The notes beneath the pieces are model-generated. The model searched no databases. It saw nothing but the letters and a program-made list of their open reading frames with translations, and had not been told where the DNA came from. This document shows positions 56,903 through 64,000 of a DNA stretch of 64,000 nucleotides, in pieces. Each line of letters starts with the position of its first letter. Within the stretch, counting starts at the first letter, position 1. Source of the DNA: Granulosicoccus antarcticus IMCC3135 (lineage in GTDB: Bacteria > Pseudomonadota > Gammaproteobacteria > Granulosicoccales > Granulosicoccaceae); the NCBI RefSeq assembly GCF_002215215.1, contig NZ_CP018632.1:1546501-1610500 (forward strand), given 5' to 3'. Both the position numbers and the translations under genes were made by a program.

Positions 56903-57823
56903 CTACAACCGGGTACGACTAAATGCCGAATTGCTGAACCATTCACCGGTCCAGCGCACGACCGTCTCACGATCCTCCTTGAGAATCAGCGTGTGATCGG
57001 CCTTTGGCAGATAACGTTCAGCCAGGTGAACGTTATCGCTTAGTTCAGGAAACATCGCCCTTAGCTGTCCCTCGTAGGTATAAGTGTCGTGTTCGCTGCC
57101 CGTGTAGAGAAACAGAATGTCGGTTTCTGCCGTGCAGAGCCGCATCAAGGTTTCACCTGTTTCGCTTTGTGGTGGGATATATCGGTAGTCATCATCAAGC
57201 TGAATAAGTGCTTGTTGATCTGCATCGGTCTGTGAGTTCTTTGGCGATGACACACGGTCCTGGTTGAAGACAGACTGGACTCGCTGTCGCAGCGCTGTCG
57301 TTCTGTTAAGCAGTTTCTGCCACATGAACAAGCGAGGCAAATAGAATTTCAGCACACGATGGAACTTGAATCTGCCGGCCGGGTAGGCGTAACCGTTGAG
57401 TAGTGCAATCCCTACCACTCGGGGATCTCGCTGTGCGGTGGCCAGCGCATCGTCAGCGCCGGAGCACAATCCGAGTAAAACAAAGTGCTGATGATCATGA
57501 TGGTGTTGTAGATAATCCATAGCCTCGGTTACCTCTCGGATAGAGCGCTCTGTGAAATCACCACCCAGACTGCTGGATTCACTATCACCGGCCCCTGACA
57601 GATCAAATCGAAGGCCTGCGACTCCTTGTGTGGCCAGACTCCTTGCAAGCTCTACGTGCAGACGTGTGGGCCCGATATGGTGCAGCAATCCTGCTGTCAG
57701 GAAAAGAGCACAGGGTTGTTTTTCCTGTCTGTCCGTTGGTGCTGTGTAAATCCCTGTCAGCTGGCATTGCGAGCCAAATGCACAGGCAGTTTCCAGTACT
57801 TTTATGTCAGGTATATCCACCAT
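56903..57823 (-). CDS. Alpha/beta hydrolase with cysteine at the nucleophile position
   Basis: 306 residues, no signal peptide. Hydrolase fold: LFLTAGLLHHIGPTRLHVEL, LRFDLSGAGDSE, nucleophile elbow LLGLCSGADDAL and a C-terminal ADHTLI with the likely catalytic His. In the elbow GLCSG the central position is Cys120, not Ser. This and the GPTRLHVELAR stretch recall hydrolases of exosortase A-associated exopolysaccharide clusters. Its ATG directly abuts the stop of the NRPS-like gene (TGAATG), so it is co-translated and probably releases or edits that protein's thioester product. Confidence 0.75.
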   Translation of the reverse strand: MVDIPDIKVLETACAFGSQCQLTGIYTAPTDRQEKQPCALFLTAGLLHHIGPTRLHVELARSLATQGVAGLRFDLSGAGDSESSSLGGDFTERSIREVTEAMDYLQHHHDHQHFVLLGLCSGADDALATAQRDPRVVGIALLNGYAYPAGRFKFHRVLKFYLPRLFMWQKLLNRTTALRQRVQSVFNQDRVSSPKNSQTDADQQALIQLDDDYRYIPPQSETGETLMRLCTAETDILFLYTGSEHDTYTYEGQLRAMFPELSDNVHLAERYLPKADHTLILKEDRETVVRWTGEWFSNSAFSRTRL

Positions 57824-60529
57824 TCACCCCACCTGCCGTTTGGCGGTAGCCATGTAAGGCGAATGCTGTATCAGCTTGTCGGCCAGCGTGCGGGCTCCCT
57901 GGGTGATCATCATGTCATGGGTTGTCGCACGCGGATCAAGCCAATCAGTTGCTTCATCAAGAGGGTGTATATCAACTCCGGTCGATCTCACTGCGCTGAA
58001 CCGCTCATCAATGAGCATGGAAGGCGGTATCAGCAATTGCGCGGAATGATTCCAGGTGTTCTGCTCGATGCTGGCGGCCAGAGTCTGTGCAGACAATGAT
58101 TGGCACAACTTTTCATGCAACCGTATACCAGCGAACTCTCGCATGGTGCTGCCTTTCGCAGAAGGCTTGCGTGGACGCAGGAAGCGAAAGGTATCGGCCA
58201 GAATTCCCGTGTGAAGTGCCTGCATTTGAGACAACCATTGTTCACCTGACAATACAGGGTCCCAGTAGTAGCGACTATTGACTGGCCAGTTTTCCAGCGA
58301 TACCTCGGCTGCCACCAGAGCTCCGGTACGAAAGCCTACGATATCCAGTGTATCGACTTGAGCACATAACAGCCTGGCAGCGTGCTCGATATCGTCTTTC
58401 CAGACTTGCAGATCGCTCAGGGTCTCGGCATCACCACTGGAGTTGGCAGTACCGGTCCAGTCGAAGCGCATGACGGTATAACCCTGTCTGGAGAAATTCT
58501 GCATCAGACTGCGAAAGGGTCGTTGAGTACGGCGTTGTTCGTTACCCAGCGGTGCTACCAGTAATATCCCTCGTCCATTTCCCTGTCCAGCCTGGGGCTT
58601 TTGAAGCAAGGTATAGAGTTGCGTTCCTCGACTATTGATGAACGCAGGTTCTGGCGGCGGCACACGGCGGGTAGTCTGCTTGCCCTGAATGTGTCCAGCA
58701 AGTAGTGCCACCGTATCGAGAAAGAAAAAATCTCTCGTAGATAGCGTGTAATCGAGTTGTTTTTGAATAGCGGTGATCGCTCGTACCGCCATCAGTGAAT
58801 CTCCGCCAAGGGAGATAAAACTGTCGTCACTGCCAACTTCAGGCATACCGAGCACTTCACTCCAGATCTGGCACAGGGCACGCTCCAGGTCGCTTTCCGG
58901 CTCTACAAACCCTGCGCTTCTGGCTGCAACACCATTGAGCGGATCAGGCAATGCTTTACGATCGATCTTGCCATTGATGGTCTTGGGGAGCTGCTCCATG
59001 AAACAGTAGCGCGAGGGCATCATCCATTGCGGCAATCGCGTTTGCAGAAAAGCGGCAACGGTTGCGGCCTGCAGGGTGATATCCGCACTGGCGACATAGG
59101 CAAACAGCTGGCGTTGCCCAGCATGCTCAACGATGCAGACAAGCGATTCACTGACACCCGGGCAGGTGTTGATGGCATTTTCCACTTCGCCCGGCTCGAT
59201 CCGGTAGCTGCCCACCTTGATCTGGTGATCGGTTCTTCCTGCATATTCGATGTTGCCATCATCCAGCCAGCGAGCCAGATCGCCGGTCCGGTAGAGACGG
59301 GCGCCTTCTATCTGCGAGAAGGGGTTCGCAACAAAAGCCCTGGCTGTCTGTTCCAGGCGATTAAGGTAGCCCTCGGCAAGCGCAGCACCACCGATGTACA
59401 GCTCTCCGGTTTCCCCCGCGGTGACTTCATGGCCTTGCGTATCGAGGATATGCGCTGTGTATCCTGCTATGGGCATGCCGATGGGCAAGGCCTCTCCCTG
59501 CCAGCCTGGTGGTGGTACGAATACAGTTGCGGTGACGGTCGTCTCAGTCGGGCCATAGGCGTTGGCCCACAGCATCGTCTGCTGGGTTAATGACTGCCAG
59601 CGTTGATAATGTTCAGGCGAGACCTTCTCTCCGGTAACGACCATCAGCCTCAAACTGGGCGGTGAGAGCACATTGGCAGCCATCATCAAGTCTACCCATT
59701 CGTGCCAGTAGCCGGTTGCCAGATGCACTGCCGTAATACCATATTGCTCGATAATGTCACTCAGTTCGATTTGCGCTTCACTACGAGCCGTCGGTCGCAG
59801 CACCACGGTACTGCCGACAGTCAACGGCGGAAAGATCTCTTCGATACTGATATCAAAACTCAGTGTTGCAAACTGCAAAGTACGATCGTCAGGTTGTAAC
59901 TGATAGACCTGAGCATCGGCCTGGCAATAGCACGCCAGTGCACCGTGGGAGATAGGGACACCCTTGGGTTGTCCGGTAGAGCCCGAGGTGTACATGATAT
60001 AGGCACGATCTGCAGTGGCAGGCGTCTGCCAGGCATCATTCGTTAGTGTGCCCTCGCTGCTTTGCGGCGCATCCTGCGCGGTTGCTTGATTCGCAGCCGT
60101 TGAATCACCGACTTCATCAAGAGAGGCGATTGCATTGCTCAGATGCCCCAGAGTCAGCACGGGAATCTGAGAGCTCGCTGCCAGTAGCTGCAAACGTGCG
60201 ATGACTGCATCATCCGTGACGATGCAGCGTACTCCAGCATCCTGCAGCATATAGTCGATTCGCTCATCAGGAAATGCTGTGTCTATGGGGACGAAAACAC
60301 AGCCTGCCCGCAGAGTGCCCAGCATGGCAACAATAACGGCGATAGAGCGTTCACACATCAAGGCTACCGAATCACCGGCATTCAGATCTCTGTCTGCCAG
60401 CTGTAAGGCAAATTGGCGGCTCAGGCTATCCAGTTGTGAGTAGCTGATCTCACACTGGTCATGCACCAATGCAATGGCTGCTGGTCGCAATGCACACTGC
60501 TTGTCGAAATCTGTAAAGAAAGAATTCAT
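57824..60529 (-). CDS. NRPS-like protein: adenylation, carrier and hydrolase-like domains
   Basis: 901 residues. Adenylation domain (about 1-530): A3 YIMYTSGSTGQPKGVPISH, A5 NAYGPTETTV, A7 LYRTGDLARWLDDGNIEYAG, A8 QIKVGSYRIEPGEVE and A10 NGKIDRKAL with the catalytic Lys; the substrate-binding Asp is in SFDISIEE. A carrier domain follows (LGGDSLMAV, phosphopantetheine Ser578). The C-terminal third (about 640-900) looks like an alpha/beta hydrolase (GILLVAPLGNEQRRTQRPFR, RFDWTGTANSSG), but the nucleophile elbow reads GFRTG with Arg734 where Ser is expected, so it is probably inactive or acts differently. No condensation domain. Expected to activate an amino acid or other acid and hold it on its carrier. 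Confidence 0.85.
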   Translation of the reverse strand: MNSFFTDFDKQCALRPAAIALVHDQCEISYSQLDSLSRQFALQLADRDLNAGDSVALMCERSIAVIVAMLGTLRAGCVFVPIDTAFPDERIDYMLQDAGVRCIVTDDAVIARLQLLAASSQIPVLTLGHLSNAIASLDEVGDSTAANQATAQDAPQSSEGTLTNDAWQTPATADRAYIMYTSGSTGQPKGVPISHGALACYCQADAQVYQLQPDDRTLQFATLSFDISIEEIFPPLTVGSTVVLRPTARSEAQIELSDIIEQYGITAVHLATGYWHEWVDLMMAANVLSPPSLRLMVVTGEKVSPEHYQRWQSLTQQTMLWANAYGPTETTVTATVFVPPPGWQGEALPIGMPIAGYTAHILDTQGHEVTAGETGELYIGGAALAEGYLNRLEQTARAFVANPFSQIEGARLYRTGDLARWLDDGNIEYAGRTDHQIKVGSYRIEPGEVENAINTCPGVSESLVCIVEHAGQRQLFAYVASADITLQAATVAAFLQTRLPQWMMPSRYCFMEQLPKTINGKIDRKALPDPLNGVAARSAGFVEPESDLERALCQIWSEVLGMPEVGSDDSFISLGGDSLMAVRAITAIQKQLDYTLSTRDFFFLDTVALLAGHIQGKQTTRRVPPPEPAFINSRGTQLYTLLQKPQAGQGNGRGILLVAPLGNEQRRTQRPFRSLMQNFSRQGYTVMRFDWTGTANSSGDAETLSDLQVWKDDIEHAARLLCAQVDTLDIVGFRTGALVAAEVSLENWPVNSRYYWDPVLSGEQWLSQMQALHTGILADTFRFLRPRKPSAKGSTMREFAGIRLHEKLCQSLSAQTLAASIEQNTWNHSAQLLIPPSMLIDERFSAVRSTGVDIHPLDEATDWLDPRATTHDMMITQGARTLADKLIQHSPYMATAKRQVG

Positions 60530-60672
60530 TTTTATAAAGAGGACGATGAATCAGCGATTGCTGACCAGGGGCCAGGGCAGGAAAGACAGTGTACAAACAA
60601 GCGATACGTTGTCAGGGGATGCTCCGGTTTTTTGCCGTTTATGAGAAGTCATAGCGATTTTGAGGGAGGGCC

Positions 60673-61896
60673 TCAATCTGCATCAATCACGAGGGACAAG
60701 CAGTGTGCCATGTGAATGATATTGGCGTCCGTCAGCTGTTGATGTACGGGCAAGGCCAACAGGCTCTGCTTGAATTGACGAGCATTTGGAAATTCAGGCC
60801 AGGGTATGCGCGGCGATAGATTCTGCCACCAGTTGAACGCCTCTATGTCGAGTCGGGCAAGCCGTCTGACGCATTCTTTAGGCGACTTCACCTGCACCAC
60901 AAAGTACAACGGACAAGCTCCTTCAGGCAGGTCACGATTGACGATACCCACGGTATCCAGCTCGCTGATCAGCTTGACCCACAAGGCATGGTTGGCCCGG
61001 CGCAAACGACGAACCTCATCTGCATCGGCGTTTTCCAGCAAGCGGCGGCTGAAGGCGGAGATTCCCTGCCCGAAGACCGGATACGCTTCTGCGCCTTCCA
61101 CATCCGGCGTCAACCACTTGTGAGCGGCCAGCAGGCCGGTGAAATTCACGATTTTGGCTGCAATAGCCGGCAAAGACCAGGCAGCCAACGTCAGATAGCG
61201 GGCCAGATTGGCAAGGCCCTTTTTCTGCCCCGATCGAGCTCTTTGCTGGAAGGAATAAGCCACCCGGCTCATGCACGCAATGATTGACAAGGGTTTACAA
61301 TTTTCAAGTGATGATTGTCGCAATTTATCGCTGCTAACCAGTGCTCCACCCTCGCTTAGCGGCAGAGTCTTGCGCATACTGAAGATAGCGTAGTCGCCTG
61401 ATTGCCCGACAGCGCGGCCTCGTTGTGTGGCGTAGAGGGCATGCGCACAATCTTCGATCAGAATGATCTGATGTGCCCGGCATTGCTCGGCGATGGCCTC
61501 GACTTCAGGCTGTGCGATGCCCAGATAATGGGTGAGCAGCATCACTCGAAGCTCTGGCTGGTTGCTCAGAATACGGTCCAACTCTTCTCGATTGATGCTG
61601 AAATCAGTTGCCACGTCATAGAAATACATCTCACAATCCAGCTTTTCGAAGGGCCCCAGTTCTGCTCCACAACAATAGGCGGGTAGTAGTACTTTCGCAC
61701 CGTGTTCCAGTTGCATGTCCTGCAGGGCGGCATGGATGGCTGCGCTGCCGTTGTAGGTGTAGAGTCTTCGAGCCGGTGGCAAATCGACCGGGTAGGTGTC
61801 AGCTCTGGATGATGCCAGAGGCAGATCTGACCACGATAGTGTCGGGGTCATGCTGATATGACCCGTACGGAAAAAGTGTTTTAATCGATTAATCAA
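60673..61896 (-). CDS. DegT/DnrJ/EryC1/StrS family PLP-dependent enzyme
   Basis: 407 residues. Sugar aminotransferase fold: YTYNGSAAIHAALQDM, VLLPAYCCGAELGPFEKLDC, ILIEDCAHALYATQ with the PLP-contacting Asp, and SMRKTLPLSEGGALVS with the likely PLP Lys176. Family members aminate keto sugars, but some act on other ketones or as dehydratases. It is first in the minus-strand run with the NRPS-like gene (143-base gap), so its product may be the substrate activated there, or it may decorate a surface polymer. The 143 bases between them show no other gene. Confidence 0.83.
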   Translation of the reverse strand: MINRLKHFFRTGHISMTPTLSWSDLPLASSRADTYPVDLPPARRLYTYNGSAAIHAALQDMQLEHGAKVLLPAYCCGAELGPFEKLDCEMYFYDVATDFSINREELDRILSNQPELRVMLLTHYLGIAQPEVEAIAEQCRAHQIILIEDCAHALYATQRGRAVGQSGDYAIFSMRKTLPLSEGGALVSSDKLRQSSLENCKPLSIIACMSRVAYSFQQRARSGQKKGLANLARYLTLAAWSLPAIAAKIVNFTGLLAAHKWLTPDVEGAEAYPVFGQGISAFSRRLLENADADEVRRLRRANHALWVKLISELDTVGIVNRDLPEGACPLYFVVQVKSPKECVRRLARLDIEAFNWWQNLSPRIPWPEFPNARQFKQSLLALPVHQQLTDANIIHMAHCLSLVIDAD

Positions 61897-61980
61897 CAGG
61901 GTGAATAGTTCAGGTTAGAAGCCGAGCCTGCGGTTCAAAAACCGTCTGAATAGTCAGGCCAGGGCAAGATGAGTGCCATG

Positions 61981-62027
61981 GCCGGTTTGCGATGGACAAA
62001 GAGTCGTCAGATGCAAACCGGCTTTTT
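61981..62027 (+). terminator. Intrinsic-terminator-like hairpin with plus-strand T-run
   Basis: GCCGGTTTGC and GCAAACCGGC form a perfect 10-bp stem around a 22-base loop, followed by TTTTT on the plus strand. Both flanking genes run on the minus strand: the secreted-protein gene ends just before it in transcription and the DegT gene starts just after. The T-run is thus on the wrong side for the secreted-protein gene. It may stop antisense transcription, end a short unseen RNA, or act in both directions. Confidence 0.5.
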
Positions 62028-62062
62028 CAGCTTCTAGAATAACAAGCTATTGCATTGTCGTT

Positions 62063-63805
62063 TCAGGGCTGCACTGTGTAGCCGTCTTGCCACAACAACG
62101 GACCCATCGTTTCACCATCCCCGGTTGTGATCATGAAGGTATCGCGCTCGCCTTCCACGGGGGTGACAGACAGATGAGTGCCGTCATCGGCTTGAACCTC
62201 GATACTGCCACTCTGCCAGAAGAACGGCTCTTCTGGACTGGCTCCCGAGTACGCAACCGGCTCGCCAGTTTCCGGATCAGTGGTAATCACTGCATCGTCA
62301 CTGAAATTCAGAGCGACAAACACTCGGAGGTGTTGCTCGTTACTCCAGGGAGCATGGACTTCAAACTGGCCAGTCACCGAATTTGCTACCCGGTACTCTA
62401 CGATGCGAATCAATTCGCCGTCGTCACCTGGCCGTGTAGTGCTGCTAAAAGCAGAATTGTTGTCAATATGAGTACGTACAACCGAATAGTCGTCAATTTC
62501 CAGTTGCCCGTTTTCAAAGGCCCCGCGATAACTGGCTGAGTGCCAGCCGGATTCGCTGTTGAATGCGACAAAGGACAGATTGCCCGATGCATATCCGCCG
62601 CTCAGAGTTTGAGTATTGCCACTACTGTCGGTGACTGAAAAGTCGTAGACAGGATATTGGTTGATGACGCCTCTTTGAACGTTGCGAATACCGGTCGTAC
62701 CGTTGTAGATATTGCTCCCTGCTACGCAATTGTCGAAAACGGTATCGGATGCATTCACCTCATACGCGGAATAGAGTTTTATACCACCACCGGCTGCGCA
62801 GGAATAAGCCGAATAGCGTGTTGCATCATAGTAGTCACCTTCGCCGTATTGATTTTCCAGCGGATACGCCGGATTCTGTTCGCCACCTTCGAGGAAGACG
62901 ATATCGTCGATGGTATTGCTGATGTAGAAGGTTTTGTTCTGGAATTTCAGATCCTGGGCTGCATTGTCAAAAATCGCATCGATGGCCTCTTCGTTGATGA
63001 CAGCGACGACCTCTTTCACAATCTGTTCGGCGTTAGCCAGGCTCAGAATGCTGTCACCATCCGGACTGTGCGATTCTGTGGATGCCGGTACGCTGATGGA
63101 TACCCCTTGTGCAGCGTCAAAGGGTTTTATCAGGAAGCTTTGTGTCTGGTCATCGTCCAATTCTTCAACAAACCAGCTTAGGCCCTGGGTTGTACCCACC
63201 TGGATATCATCCTGGAAGATGGTGTAGGTGATGGGAAGTTGAGCGCCTGCGGGGTGCGCCCAGAACAATTCGATAGCGGTTGACGAATAGCGTTCATAGC
63301 GCAGATCAACAGCTTGCAGAGGCGCATCATTATCGCCTGTGATAACGATATTTTCCCAGCGTTGGCTGGTTGTATGATTGATGACGATATAGTTGCCCGC
63401 TGTAACAAGGCAGCTGAGGCCCCCCTGGCAGACGGATTCAAACGTGTCTGCATTTTGTACCTGATACCAGCCATTATCTGGCCAGCTGATAGTGTTGTTG
63501 TCTACCGTGAGCTGTGTCTCATCGAGTCCTGCCCTGACTTGTTCGAAGCGCTCGCCGGTTGTGTGGTTGATGACAATATAGTTTCCTGCGGTGACCTGGC
63601 AAGAGCGGACTCCACTGCAAATCTCCTGATAATCATCTGCACTTTGCACCTGGTACCAGCCATCGTCCGGGAGCTGAATGGTCAGTCCATCGACAATGGG
63701 GGCGGCGTCAAGTGCCGAATTCAGGCCGATGATTGATATTGATGCCAGAATAATAGATGAAAAAGTATGCCGCGGTTTTTCAAGGGGGCAGGTTTGAGCG
63801 TGCAT
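62063..63805 (-). CDS. Secreted protein with two WYQVQ repeats and Fn3-like region
   Basis: 580 residues from the ATG at 63805 (MHAQTCPLEK), preferred because a signal peptide follows (SSIILASISIIGLNSALDAA). Two tandem repeats of about 53 residues lie at about 41-93 and 104-157. Each has the frame DGWYQVQ/NGWYQVQ, a C-x5-C pair (CSGVRSC, CQGGLSC), and VTAGNYIVINHTT. A fibronectin III-like segment follows (about 163-245: IELFWAHPAGAQLPITYTIF). The remaining 330 residues are acidic, Ser/Thr/Gly-rich and unlike any family I know. Probably a surface or extracellular protein. The 195 bases from here to the window end hold no visible gene. Confidence 0.78.
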   Translation of the reverse strand: MHAQTCPLEKPRHTFSSIILASISIIGLNSALDAAPIVDGLTIQLPDDGWYQVQSADDYQEICSGVRSCQVTAGNYIVINHTTGERFEQVRAGLDETQLTVDNNTISWPDNGWYQVQNADTFESVCQGGLSCLVTAGNYIVINHTTSQRWENIVITGDNDAPLQAVDLRYERYSSTAIELFWAHPAGAQLPITYTIFQDDIQVGTTQGLSWFVEELDDDQTQSFLIKPFDAAQGVSISVPASTESHSPDGDSILSLANAEQIVKEVVAVINEEAIDAIFDNAAQDLKFQNKTFYISNTIDDIVFLEGGEQNPAYPLENQYGEGDYYDATRYSAYSCAAGGGIKLYSAYEVNASDTVFDNCVAGSNIYNGTTGIRNVQRGVINQYPVYDFSVTDSSGNTQTLSGGYASGNLSFVAFNSESGWHSASYRGAFENGQLEIDDYSVVRTHIDNNSAFSSTTRPGDDGELIRIVEYRVANSVTGQFEVHAPWSNEQHLRVFVALNFSDDAVITTDPETGEPVAYSGASPEEPFFWQSGSIEVQADDGTHLSVTPVEGERDTFMITTGDGETMGPLLWQDGYTVQP

Positions 63806-64000
63806 GAGTCGGTTTTTCCTGTGTGTGAAAATCAGAGAGGGTGTCCACAAATATTACATGTCGTTGTTCGCCTGAACAACGCTACAAATACCGCCACTTG
63901 CGTGTTTCTCTACACGATGATGCGGCAATGACATGCTGAGTAGAAAAGCGGCTCTTTGTTGCTTATGATTCAATCGCACTGGCTTCCATCATGGGGCATG

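Noticed and set aside
61973-62539. 188-codon plus-strand ORF
   Set aside because: It overlaps the secreted-protein gene and begins inside the hairpin region. The opposite strand has a signal peptide and repeats and is clearly the real gene.
62657-63736. Plus-strand ORFs across the secreted-protein gene
   Set aside because: Antisense shadows; their repeated segments only mirror the WYQVQ repeats on the other strand.
1-64000. CRISPR arrays, tRNA or rRNA genes, insertion sequences, phage genes
   Set aside because: Looked for regular direct repeats, cloverleaf-type sequences, transposase or integrase motifs; none was seen by eye.

Overview
The window looks like a chromosomal segment of a free-living, probably marine or salt-exposed gammaproteobacterium. 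Several gene orders are classic for that class: lysM-dprA-topA-tsaC facing def-fmt-rsmB, trkA-trkH, glnE, the Kdo/lipid A genes kdkA-waaA-acyltransferase, pcm-tolC, and rhlB facing trxA-rho. Lipid A, TolC and lipoprotein genes show a Gram-negative envelope, and a sucrose-phosphate synthase/phosphatase pair suggests sucrose as a compatible solute. The species cannot be fixed from sequence reading alone; a Granulosicoccus- or Chromatiales-like organism is only a guess. I see no rRNA, tRNA, CRISPR array, IS element or prophage.

Layout. 1-5.4 kb (minus): a LysM lipoprotein, dprA, topA and the start of tsaC. 5.5-16.4 kb (plus): a tight ten-gene run, def, fmt, rsmB, a DUF4390 gene, ntrY-like kinase, degenerate ntrX-like regulator, trkA, trkH, a methyltransferase and a TPR protein, closed by a perfect 16-bp inverted repeat. 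16.5-24.5 kb: a two-repeat DUF1127 protein, a GcvA-like LysR regulator, an LhgO-like oxidoreductase, an orphan iron-type ABC ATPase, glnE, a zinc-finger protein and kdkA. 24.5-28.7 kb (minus): pcm, tolC, lipid A acyltransferase and waaA. 29-33.2 kb: cold-shock gene and rhlB facing trxA and rho. 33.3-39.3 kb: purD, a BenE-type transporter, a CitE-like lyase, a Bcr/CflA exporter, an SDR and a small LysM protein.

39.4-53.4 kb is metabolic: a putrescine-utilisation set (amidotransferase, puuA, puuB), the sucrose pair, a HisD-family dehydrogenase, then a small cbiX-dsrC-dsrM-dsrK group with no dsrAB in view, an oligopeptidase B-like peptidase and a VOC protein.

53.5-64 kb is accessory. An RHS-type protein with a Sec signal peptide ends in a class 3 lipase domain; it is preceded by an overlapping 40-codon ORF and followed by an exported ankyrin-like protein, which together look like a toxin/immunity pair. 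Next, on the minus strand, come a DegT aminotransferase, a one-module NRPS-like protein (adenylation, carrier, and a hydrolase-like domain lacking its serine) and a separate hydrolase with cysteine at the nucleophile position, a probable small biosynthetic unit. The window closes with a secreted protein carrying two WYQVQ repeats. The best candidates for something undescribed are the RHS-lipase unit, the DegT/NRPS-like unit and the dsrAB-less dsrC-M-K group.
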